A DNA stretch of 22,658 nucleotides, taken from IMG/VR virus record IMGVR_UViG_3300013102_000076, positions 1-22,658 of that record, one strand, 5' to 3'. This DNA comes from a virus. Below the pieces are notes generated by a model that searched no databases, was not told the DNA's origin, and saw only the letters and a program-made list of their open reading frames with translations. A program made the translations under genes and the position numbers. The stretch's first letter is position 1, and the number at the start of each line of letters is the position of its first letter. Below are positions 1 to 5,855 of this stretch, one piece after another.

Positions 1-1
1 G

Positions 2-640
2 ATCGCCATCAATTACAACGGCACCAACGCCATCGAGGCCCATGGCTTCCAGGCCCACGTCGGCTCCATGCGTTCGCCCAGCCGCGGCCGCATCGAACTG
101 ACCTCGCGCGATCCGCGCCAGCATCCCAGCATCCTGTTCAACTACATGAGCACCGAGCAGGACTGGCGTGAATTCCGCGACGGCATCCGCCTCACCCGCG
201 AGATCATGCAACAGCCGGCGCTGGACCCCTACCGCGGCGAAGAGATCAACCCGGGCCGTGATTGCGTGACCGACGCCCATCTGGACGCCTTCGTGCGCTC
301 CCACGCCGAGACCGCCTATCACCCCTCCTGCTCCAACAAGATGGGCACCGACGACATGGCGGTGGTCGACGGCGCCGGTCGTGTCCACGGCCTGGAAGGC
401 CTGCGGGTGGTGGACGCCTCCATCATGCCGATCATCGCGACGGGCAACCTCAACGCCCCGACCATCATGATCGCCGAGAAGATCGCCGATAAAATCCGCG
501 GCCGCGCCCCGCTGCCGCGCAGCAACGCCGCCTACTACGTCGCCAACGGCGCCCCGGTACGCGGCACCCCGCTACGCGACGTCAGTGGCCAGCGTGCCGC
601 CGAGCCGGTCCCGCAGCGCCGCAACCAACCGGCCGCCTGA
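2..640 (+). CDS. betA: Choline dehydrogenase BetA, C-terminal part (5' end outside window)
   Basis: FAD-dependent oxidation of choline to betaine aldehyde, the first step of glycine betaine (osmoprotectant) synthesis; membrane-associated in known BetA proteins. The reading frame is open from base 2 and runs through [19 protein letters not shown], then [13 protein letters not shown], which carries the conserved GMC-oxidoreductase His, and [19 protein letters not shown], which carries the second active-site position (Asn) and the FAD-binding end. This order and wording match the C-terminus of BetA rather than a generic GMC oxidase. About 213 residues are present, compared with about 560 for the full protein. 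The tail after IADKIRG is a low-complexity, proline-rich extension typical of pseudomonad BetA. A hairpin follows 19 bases after the stop. This is host DNA unrelated to the prophage. Confidence 0.93.
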   Translation: MAINYNGTNAIEAHGFQAHVGSMRSPSRGRIELTSRDPRQHPSILFNYMSTEQDWREFRDGIRLTREIMQQPALDPYRGEEINPGRDCVTDAHLDAFVRSHAETAYHPSCSNKMGTDDMAVVDGAGRVHGLEGLRVVDASIMPIIATGNLNAPTIMIAEKIADKIRGRAPLPRSNAAYYVANGAPVRGTPLRDVSGQRAAEPVPQRRNQPAA

Positions 641-659
641 TGCCAGGCAGCCGAACGCA

Positions 660-685
660 AGAAGGGCGCCCATGGGCGCCCTTCT
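660..685 (+). terminator. GC-rich perfect hairpin after betA
   Basis: Bases 661-671 (GAAGGGCGCCC) pair perfectly with 674-684 around a two-base AT centre, and the whole is nearly a perfect palindrome. It lies 19 bases after the betA stop. There is only a weak T-run (TTCTCG) on the plus strand, so termination by this hairpin is likely but not certain. It could serve both directions. Confidence 0.65.
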
Positions 686-747
686 CGTAGCTGGATTCAT
701 GGTGTTCGGGCTTCCTGGCATATCGCCTGCACCCGGCGGTCCCTTCC

Positions 748-780
748 CCCTCTCCCCACGGGAGAGGGCCGGGGTGAGGG
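748..780. repeat. Short palindromic intergenic repeat
   Basis: CCCTCTCCC at 748-756 pairs with GGGAGAGGG at 760-768 around CAC, followed by CCGGGGTGAGGG. This wording is familiar as a common extragenic palindrome in Pseudomonas and other high-GC proteobacteria. It sits between the 3' ends of betA and the minus-strand lipoprotein gene, so it may also act as a terminator for the latter. Copy number in the genome cannot be judged here. Confidence 0.55.
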
Positions 781-802
781 CAGCCCGCCACCCCCTATAA
801 CC

Positions 803-1147
803 TCACAAACAATCCTTCACCGCCGTCAAAATGGTCCGCGGCCGCAGCGGATTGTTCGCCATCTGCTCGCGCAACTGAATCCGCGTCCCCCGCGACGCCG
901 ACCCGATATCGATGATCGCAGCGGTCGCCCCAGGCACCTTGCTGTCCACCAGCACCCGCTGGCTGCTGCCCTGCGGCTGGACCTCGACGTGGCGCCCATC
1001 CTTCTCCAGCCCAGCCACCAGACAAACGCGATAATCCTCGGCACTCTTGCCCGTGCGCAACTCCATCGGCGGATTGCGTTCAAGATTCGCCTGGCTGGTG
1101 CAACCGGCCAGGGCAGCGGCCAGGAAGGCCAGGGTCTTCGTTCTCAT
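803..1147 (-). CDS. Small putative lipoprotein of unknown function
   Basis: Encodes 114 aa. The N-terminus MRTKTLAFLAAALAGC is a lipoprotein signal: basic start, short hydrophobic stretch, and lipobox LAGC with the acylated Cys at residue 16, so the mature protein should be anchored in the inner or outer membrane. The ATG at 1147 was chosen because AGGAG sits 7 to 8 bases upstream; a TTG 15 bases further up would swallow that ribosome site and add MQEPL before the basic signal. The mature part is polar with two further Cys residues (in RVCLVAG and at the very end, VKDCL), which could form a disulfide. I do not recognise the family. The gene converges on betA and belongs to the host. Confidence 0.75.
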   Translation of the reverse strand: MRTKTLAFLAAALAGCTSQANLERNPPMELRTGKSAEDYRVCLVAGLEKDGRHVEVQPQGSSQRVLVDSKVPGATAAIIDIGSASRGTRIQLREQMANNPLRPRTILTAVKDCL

Positions 1148-1224
1148 CAGCGGCTCCTGCAAGCTCTTTGCGCCATTTTAGCCGCAGCTGGCTTACGTCA
1201 GCCTTAACCGTCGCACATCCTTGG

Positions 1225-1252
1225 TTTACAAGGGCTTTCCCATGGCTATAAT
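1225..1252 (+). promoter_or_regulatory. sigma70-type promoter of tRNA-Thr
   Basis: A -35 box TTTACA (1225-1230) and a perfect -10 box TATAAT (1247-1252) are separated by 16 bp. The -10 ends 11 bases before the tRNA gene, placing transcription start a few bases upstream of the mature 5' end. Confidence 0.8.
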
Positions 1253-1263
1253 GGCCTCCCCTT

Positions 1264-1339
<76 letters not shown>

Positions 1340-1341
1340 TC

Positions 1342-1706
1342 TAAATCAAGGGTTCCAGCCGCTTCGTGCGACGCCATACCAGCGGCGACGTAACAAGCAA
1401 CGTAACAAGCGGCTGAGGAAGAGTGCAACGGCGTCAGCCAGCCAGAGAGTGAGTCTGGCAGTTAGAGCCTGCATGAGTGAGACGGCGAGAGTCTCGGCCG
1501 TGAATCCCTCCTCCCCCACTGCGAAAGCAATTTTTCAGGTTGGCGAAAAAAGTAGGTTACTGAGGTTACTTTTTTTTCTAATCACCCTCTATCCCTTGCC
1601 AGACAAGGCTTCCAGCGGTTTGGCCAAAAGTTTTTTTCAGGTTATTTGAGGTTATTAGTAACTTTCCAGACAGGTTACTTCCCTCCAGGCTGAAACCCTT
1701 GATCTA
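1342..1706. repeat. 19-bp imperfect inverted repeat flanking the attL candidate region
   Basis: TAAATCAAGGGTTCCAGCC (1342-1360), starting two bases after the tRNA CCA, recurs in inverse orientation at 1688-1706 with 17 of 19 matches. Between the arms, at 1388-1410, ACGTAACAAGC is present twice in tandem with a 12-bp period. Such repeats next to a tRNA 3' end fit arm-type binding sites of a tyrosine recombinase, but no integrase gene is in the window to support this. Confidence 0.55.
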
Positions 1707-1936
1707 GAGCGGTTCCAGAAAAAGTAACCTCGGAAAAAACCTCAAGTAACCTCCCCCAGGTTACCGACGAAACCCAGCAATGACGCGGCCTCGAGCTATG
1801 TCAATCGACCCCTCTACCCTCGGTAACCCACTTTTTTTGTCGACCTGAAAAAGTCCTCAAGCACTCGTCGACCTGGGGCTGCATTCGGCCGTCTGAAAAA
1901 AGGGTGGTGGTGCAGGGATTCGCAGGGTTTTTCAGG
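1531..1936. repeat. Array of GGTTAC/GTAACC and TTTTTCAGG motifs
   Basis: GGTTAC occurs at 1555, 1564, 1673 and 1759, and its complement GTAACC at 1724, 1746 and 1823; GGTTAT variants are at 1640 and 1650. TTTTTCAGG occurs at 1531, 1633 and 1928, and inverted at 1844-1852. GTCGACCTG is repeated at 1839 and 1867. Several GGTTAC copies abut runs of T or A. The density and mixed orientation suggest binding sites for a DNA-bending or packaging protein. The candidates are integrase arm sites or terminase sites beside cos. Confidence 0.7.
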
Positions 1937-2021
1937 CCTGCCAACCCCCGTACAGCCCCAGTAGCGGCGCGGAACGGACCCAGGTGCAGGGCTGCAGAAA
2001 AAGCGACACATTTAGACCGCG

Positions 2022-2051
2022 GGCGTGGCGGGGGGACGACGGCGCGCGCCG
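2022..2051 (+). other. Candidate cos site (cohesive end)
   Basis: GGCGTGGCGGGGGGACGAC at 2022-2040 matches 14 of 19 positions of the P2 cohesive end as I recall it (GGCGAGGCGGGGAAAGCAC), including the first eleven apart from one base. It abuts a 12-bp perfect palindrome, CGGCGCGCGCCG (2040-2051). Its location, gene-free and upstream of the cargo genes and Q, is where cos lies in phiCTX-type genomes. The P2 sequence is from memory and no cleavage data exist here. Confidence 0.5.
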
Positions 2052-2235
2052 CCGCTTCATAGACTGACGCAGTTCATGATCGTATCTCGAAGGATTGATC
2101 AGGACCTGTGGTTGTGAGCAGGGAAGCTACACCTGGCTGCCTGTGCGTCCTGCCCTGCTGGAGCAGTTCACTGACTGACTGATGCAAGTCACCGCGCTGC
2201 GTCTAGACTGCTATAAAGCTAGATTCTCGACAGGC

Positions 2236-2282
2236 TTGACAGAGCCAGAAAACCCCATTCCTGAGCCGTTTGTCGTCGACAA
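2236..2282 (+). promoter_or_regulatory. Possible promoter and operator ahead of the cargo operon
   Basis: A consensus -35 box TTGACA (2236-2241) is visible, but no good -10 box lies 16-18 bp downstream. Just after it is a 13-bp palindrome, TTGTCG-T-CGACAA (2270-2282), of operator type. The second cargo gene encodes an HTH protein that could bind here; that link is inference. Confidence 0.35.
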
Positions 2283-2392
2283 TTTACACTCCGAAGCCGA
2301 GCAGAATCCTTGTGGAAGCTGTCAACTGAGCTGTAAACTGACAACCCATGTGTTAACCGCGTGTCGCGCGCTAACCTGTAAGGAGAGTCACC

Positions 2393-3193
2393 GTGAGCAC
2401 CAAGATGTCCAACGCTCCCGTCTATTTTGCTCTAGCCCAGGTTCAATTCAATCCTGTAGCTGCTATGCATAAGTACGTGGACGAAATTCAGGACCAGTTT
2501 CGTCGTAAGGGATATACCCTTTTCGAAACGAATCATGTTGCTCACGTACAGTTTTCTGCTGTTTCTGCTGTTGACATGGGTCAACCAAAAGTTGAAACCG
2601 TAACGAACTGGAACTTCTCAAAAGCCGGGAAGGAAATTGGATTTCTCTTAAACAATAACAGCCTGACACTACAGACGACATTCTACGAGAACAGAGAAGA
2701 GTTCATCCCCGAACTCCTTAATGGCGTCGAAATAGTTAATAGAGTAGTCGGGCTAGATCATATAAGCAGAGCTGGCCTTCGCTACTTGAATGCGGTAATT
2801 CCTAAAGAAGAAGAACATATAGAACAATACCTGGACTCAGGCTTCCACGGAATCGAATCCAAATTCAATAGGCGATACTCTCTTGACGAAATTGTTTTTG
2901 ACACCGAGTGCGGCCCACTAATAAGCGATGGCACTCTAGTAGTAAGAATATACTCTGCCCGCTCAGTGCTAGGATTTCCACCTGATCTATCGCTAAATGG
3001 GCTAATAGCAAATCCTAAATTTATTACGGAAAACCCATTGGTTCACTCGGTTATAGACATGGATCACTTCACGGATGGCAAAGTTGATCTTGACCTTGAA
3101 AAATTAAAGGATCAATTCTTCTCTCAACACGATGCAATTCGCGATGCTTTCCGAACAATTGCAACGCCGTATGCGCTTTCTGTGTGGGAGTAG
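2393..3193 (+). CDS. TIGR04255-like protein, first gene of cargo operon
   Basis: Encodes 266 aa from a GTG, chosen because AAGGAG (2380-2385) lies 7 bases upstream. The pattern fits the TIGR04255 family, whose biochemical role is unknown: an N-terminal segment (YFALAQVQFNPV), a WNFSKAGKEIGFLLNNNSL strand pair near residue 65, a central YENREEFIPELLNG helix, and the signature ISRAGLRYLNAVIP near residue 125. The C-terminus (LEKLKDQFFSQHDAIRDAFR) ends in the usual helix where a dimerising F..L...H....F..IT pattern is seen in relatives. No signal peptide or TM segment is present, so it should be cytosolic. It is much AT-richer than the phage genes and is followed by a gene only 4 bases after its stop, so the two are co-transcribed. 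Proteins of this family often sit in variable islands; a defence role is inference. Confidence 0.75.
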   Translation: MSTKMSNAPVYFALAQVQFNPVAAMHKYVDEIQDQFRRKGYTLFETNHVAHVQFSAVSAVDMGQPKVETVTNWNFSKAGKEIGFLLNNNSLTLQTTFYENREEFIPELLNGVEIVNRVVGLDHISRAGLRYLNAVIPKEEEHIEQYLDSGFHGIESKFNRRYSLDEIVFDTECGPLISDGTLVVRIYSARSVLGFPPDLSLNGLIANPKFITENPLVHSVIDMDHFTDGKVDLDLEKLKDQFFSQHDAIRDAFRTIATPYALSVWE

Positions 3194-3197
3194 AAAA

Positions 3198-3854
3198 ATG
3201 TATAGCGTAACTCACAGTCCTTACCAAGCAACTCGGGCAAAAACGCCTAGCACTGTAGTACAGAGAAGCACTGGCAACTCTTACATTCAAAGCTTTGCAA
3301 TGTTTGGACTCTTACTTTTGGGTACAGGGACATCCTACATCGCTGAGCGCATTCCATATTGGCGAGACCATGTTCAAAGTCGGGTACCTTTTGTAGTTGA
3401 AAAGCAAGGGCATCAGCCTACGCCTAAGGCTGTAGATATGCGGATGCCTGTCGCTCATCTCGACAATATCAAAAGCTCTTTGCTTACCTCGGTATCTGAT
3501 ATTTCCGTAGCACTCGGAGTGACAAGACAATCCATATATAAGTGGAGCGCAGGATCAGCTTTTCCTGATTCAGAACATATGCGCAAGCTATTGAAACTGA
3601 GCGGCATCGCAGATCAATTCCAGGCTGCCGGTATCAAAAACGCCTCATCACTCGTTAAAATGAAAATGTTTGATGGGCGCTCTCTTGTTGAGCTACTGAA
3701 AGACCAAAAAGACACTACAAACGCAGTTTCCATACTTATTTCAGAAGCAGAGATTATGGAAAAAGCACATGCTAAATCTAGAATTAGCTACTCCAAAACC
3801 AAACCAGATAATTCTTGGCAATCTGATATTTCATTGCCAGGAGGAATCGGCTAA
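3198..3854 (+). CDS. Membrane-anchored helix-turn-helix protein, second gene of cargo operon
   Basis: Encodes 218 aa. The ATG at 3198 was chosen because GGGAG (3186-3190) lies 7 bases upstream; an upstream ATG in the same frame would overlap the preceding gene. Residues 29-48 (YIQSFAMFGLLLLGTGTSYI) form one membrane helix, followed by a linker. Residues about 99-134 are an XRE-type HTH: SDISVALGVTRQSIYKWSAG, with the typical ALGVTRQSIYKW recognition helix. The segment after it (MKMFDGRSLVELLKD, then a helix with ILISEAEIME) weakly recalls the toxin-binding tail of Xre/MbcA antitoxins. A DNA-binding domain tethered to the membrane would suit a sensor or regulator, or DNA recruitment to the envelope. 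It lies 4 bases after the first gene and 17 before the third. Exact function unknown. Confidence 0.75.
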   Translation: MYSVTHSPYQATRAKTPSTVVQRSTGNSYIQSFAMFGLLLLGTGTSYIAERIPYWRDHVQSRVPFVVEKQGHQPTPKAVDMRMPVAHLDNIKSSLLTSVSDISVALGVTRQSIYKWSAGSAFPDSEHMRKLLKLSGIADQFQAAGIKNASSLVKMKMFDGRSLVELLKDQKDTTNAVSILISEAEIMEKAHAKSRISYSKTKPDNSWQSDISLPGGIG

Positions 3855-3871
3855 GAACTGGAGTGCAGTAA

Positions 3872-4705
3872 ATGCTTGATCGTGACACTTTGTGGAGACA
3901 AGGTAGTATTTTCCGCACATCGGACGCTCAAGCAATTGGTCTTTTTGATGGCGAAGAGGGAGCTGTCGCAATCGTAGTAACTCACGACTGCGACATCCCT
4001 AATGCTAGGGAAGACGAACTTGAAGTAATCGTTGGTAGGTTTTGCCAAAAAGATAAGATGTTTGCAAACGCTAAGAACCCTAGGCGGCTACATCTTGCCT
4101 ATCAAAAAGGCGATGAAGAGTTTGTAATTGACCTGCATCAGACTGATAAGCAGTACGTCGGAAAATCGAGCTTCCAAGAAATTGGACAACCTGATGACTC
4201 TTACTACTTATCAGACGAGCAAAAGAGAGCGTTGAAACAGTGGTTGGCAGCTAGATACGGCAGGCCTGCTTACCCAAACAGCTTTGAAAACCGTCTAACA
4301 AGTCGAGATTCAAAAAAATCGCGCCTAGAAAAAGAAGTCGCAAGTGTTCTGACTGAGAAGTCAGAACATATTATCGCGCTTTTCTTTGACCTTGATGAAT
4401 ATCGAAACGTGGAGCTTTTGGGAGACGACCCATACATCCTACGGATAATCATCGCGTACGACGCGGTAGAAGGCGGCAGTCAAGCCCGCACCAGTGCCGA
4501 AGAAGCGGCCGCCCAAATCACCAGACTGTTTCATGAAAGATTCGGCACCCCCGATAACGCCACGGACATCGTGCTCGAAGACTGTACAGCGGTAGCAGAC
4601 ACTCAACTTTCTTTAGCAGATATTAGAAAGCTTGATCAATGGCGACTTGAATACGTGAGTATTCAGGACGAGCCACAGTCTCCGTACCTAGCCTCTGGGG
4701 AATAA
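3872..4705 (+). CDS. Unknown protein with THDCD motif, third gene of cargo operon
   Basis: Encodes 277 aa from the ATG at 3872, with GGAG (3860-3863) 8 bases upstream. It is soluble, acidic, with no TM segment. Near residue 30 comes AIVVTHDCDIPNARE, a beta strand leading into T-H-x-C-D; similar S/T-Q/H-x-C-D motifs occur in unassigned proteins of accessory islands, and the Cys/His/Asp cluster could be catalytic or metal-binding. The middle has basic stretches (RLTSRDSKKSRLEKEV) and the end carries LADIRKLDQWRLEYVS. I do not know the family and do not assign an activity. It ends the operon, and a strong terminator starts at its stop codon. It is AT-richer than the phage genes, although its 3' third (4450-4560) becomes GC-rich. 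Confidence 0.75.
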   Translation: MLDRDTLWRQGSIFRTSDAQAIGLFDGEEGAVAIVVTHDCDIPNAREDELEVIVGRFCQKDKMFANAKNPRRLHLAYQKGDEEFVIDLHQTDKQYVGKSSFQEIGQPDDSYYLSDEQKRALKQWLAARYGRPAYPNSFENRLTSRDSKKSRLEKEVASVLTEKSEHIIALFFDLDEYRNVELLGDDPYILRIIIAYDAVEGGSQARTSAEEAAAQITRLFHERFGTPDNATDIVLEDCTAVADTQLSLADIRKLDQWRLEYVSIQDEPQSPYLASGE

Positions 4706-4739
4706 ATCAAAGCCGCTTTTGAATGCGGCTTTGATTTTT
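4704..4739. terminator. Strong bidirectional terminator between cargo operon and portal gene
   Basis: ATCAAAGCCGC (4706-4716) pairs perfectly with GCGGCTTTGAT (4725-4735) around an 8-base loop and is followed by TTTTT. The flanking AAA/TTT lengthens the stem, and the reverse strand also ends in a T-rich tract. It would stop both the cargo operon and the convergent terminase-portal transcript. Confidence 0.9.
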
Positions 4740-4752
4740 GAGCATTAACAAA

Positions 4753-4778
4753 GCCTCAGCATCAGCCTCAGCCTCAGC
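4753..4778. repeat. Hexamer tandem repeat GCCTCA
   Basis: Four head-to-tail copies GCCTCA, GCATCA, GCCTCA, GCCTCA (4753-4776) plus a partial fifth lie between the terminator and the end of the portal gene. A slippage-prone simple repeat with no evident function; it lies outside any gene I accept. Confidence 0.7.
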
Positions 4779-4847
4779 TAAAATCTGCACCTATCTAACC
4801 TTGGCGCCCTGCCGCTGCCCTATGTAGTTGTGAAGACTTTGCTTTCC

Positions 4848-5855
4848 TTACTGTGGCAGTTGCGTGAGTTCGTATTGCCGGAAGCGGATCACCTCTTCCC
4901 CCAGCCATTCGTTGACCTGGGCCAGGCGAGCCTGCAGCGGCTCCAGCTCGTTGGCGGCGTAGACCAAGGCGGCATCGCGGATCGAGCCGAAACCGCCGGC
5001 GTTCTGGGGCACGATCCCCATCAGCTGCGGCGGGATCCGTAGGCCGGCGAGCATGTCGTCGCGGGTGATGCCCTTGATCGAGTTGAATTCGTCCTTCGCA
5101 GCCACCTCGCTGACCGGGATCAGCTGGATGCCGTCTTTCTTGCCGCCCGGGGCATAGACGAAGAGGTTGCGGAAGTTGCCCGGCCCCTTGGACTGGCGCA
5201 GCGCGGTGCGGACGTTGTCGATGTCCTCCTCCTTCTGCGCCGGGTCGGTCATGTAGAAGATGAAGCCGGCGTGACTGCCGTTGTTGTAGTACTTCCGGCG
5301 GAACAGCGTGGCCGACTCGTTGAGCAGCGCGGACTGCATGGCCGCGAGCCACTCGGGCATGCCGTAGATCTCCTGGTTGATGTCGGCCTCGCGCAGGTGG
5401 CAGATGGTGCCCGGGGTGAATTCGTGCTCGTCTTGCCACCCGCGCACCTGGAAGAAGCGGTTGTCCTCGCCCCGGCGCATGTATTTGGCCAACGGCGGCT
5501 GCAGGCTGACCGGCGTGCCGAGGCGCGATTGGCGACGCTCCAAGTACGCATTGCCGGACCAGAGCCAGTCCAAGGCGAACTGCTCGAACGCCGCACGGCT
5601 CAGCAGGCGATGCGGGATGAAGGTGCGGGCCAGCATGTTGCGCTTGAACTTGAGCCCGGAGTCCAGATAGACGCTGGCCCGCGTGGCCTTGGCCAGCCCG
5701 TCGAGCGATAGCGGCGGGTCGTAGTAGCGGCCGTTGAACCAGCATTCCAGGTAGTCGAAGACCTCGCGGCCTTCCAGCACCGGCATGGGATCGCCGAAGG
5801 TAAAGGCCTCGATAGGGCCGGGCGTCGAAACGGCCAGCTCGGTGGATTCGCTCAT
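4848..5855 (-). CDS. Q: P2-type portal protein (GpQ)
   Basis: Dodecameric portal at one capsid vertex through which DNA is packed; binds the terminase. Encodes 335 aa, near the usual ~340. Recognisable family stretches are AFTFGDPMPVLEGREVFDYLE at the N-terminus, the central LDWLWSGNAYLERRQSRLG, HLREADINQEIYGMPEWLAA, and GITRDDMLAGLRIPPQLMGI near the end. The start is MSESTEL at 5855, overlapping the terminase stop by one base (TGATG) with GGAGAT a few bases upstream; longer frames extend into the terminase gene and are not needed. It is translationally coupled to the terminase gene and transcribed away from the other structural genes, as in P2. It ends against the bidirectional terminator. 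Confidence 0.95.
   Translation of the reverse strand: MSESTELAVSTPGPIEAFTFGDPMPVLEGREVFDYLECWFNGRYYDPPLSLDGLAKATRASVYLDSGLKFKRNMLARTFIPHRLLSRAAFEQFALDWLWSGNAYLERRQSRLGTPVSLQPPLAKYMRRGEDNRFFQVRGWQDEHEFTPGTICHLREADINQEIYGMPEWLAAMQSALLNESATLFRRKYYNNGSHAGFIFYMTDPAQKEEDIDNVRTALRQSKGPGNFRNLFVYAPGGKKDGIQLIPVSEVAAKDEFNSIKGITRDDMLAGLRIPPQLMGIVPQNAGGFGSIRDAALVYAANELEPLQARLAQVNEWLGEEVIRFRQYELTQLPQ

Larger units (their letters stand above)
1340..2392. other. Gene-free phage end: candidate attL and cos region
   Basis: Over 1 kb with no convincing gene. It is made of T-runs and A-runs linked to GGTTAC and TTTTTCAGG motifs (1531-1936), a GC-rich cos-like block (2022-2051), and a promoter-like zone (2210-2392) ahead of the cargo operon. 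ORFs here are short, lack ribosome sites and match nothing I know. The position between a tRNA and the first phage gene, next to the portal end of a P2-type genome, fits attL plus cos. Confidence 0.6.

Noticed and set aside
1388-1936. CRISPR-like array in the repeat region
   Set aside because: Motifs are 6-9 bases, on both strands, with irregular spacing; there are no 23-37-base repeats with uniform spacers.
1814-2011. Minus-strand frame of 65 aa in the repeat region
   Set aside because: No ribosome site or family resemblance, and it runs through the repeat motifs.
2182-2472. Plus-strand frame of 96 aa upstream of the cargo operon
   Set aside because: No ribosome site, Cys-rich random-looking text, and it overlaps the well-supported GTG start at 2393 in another frame.
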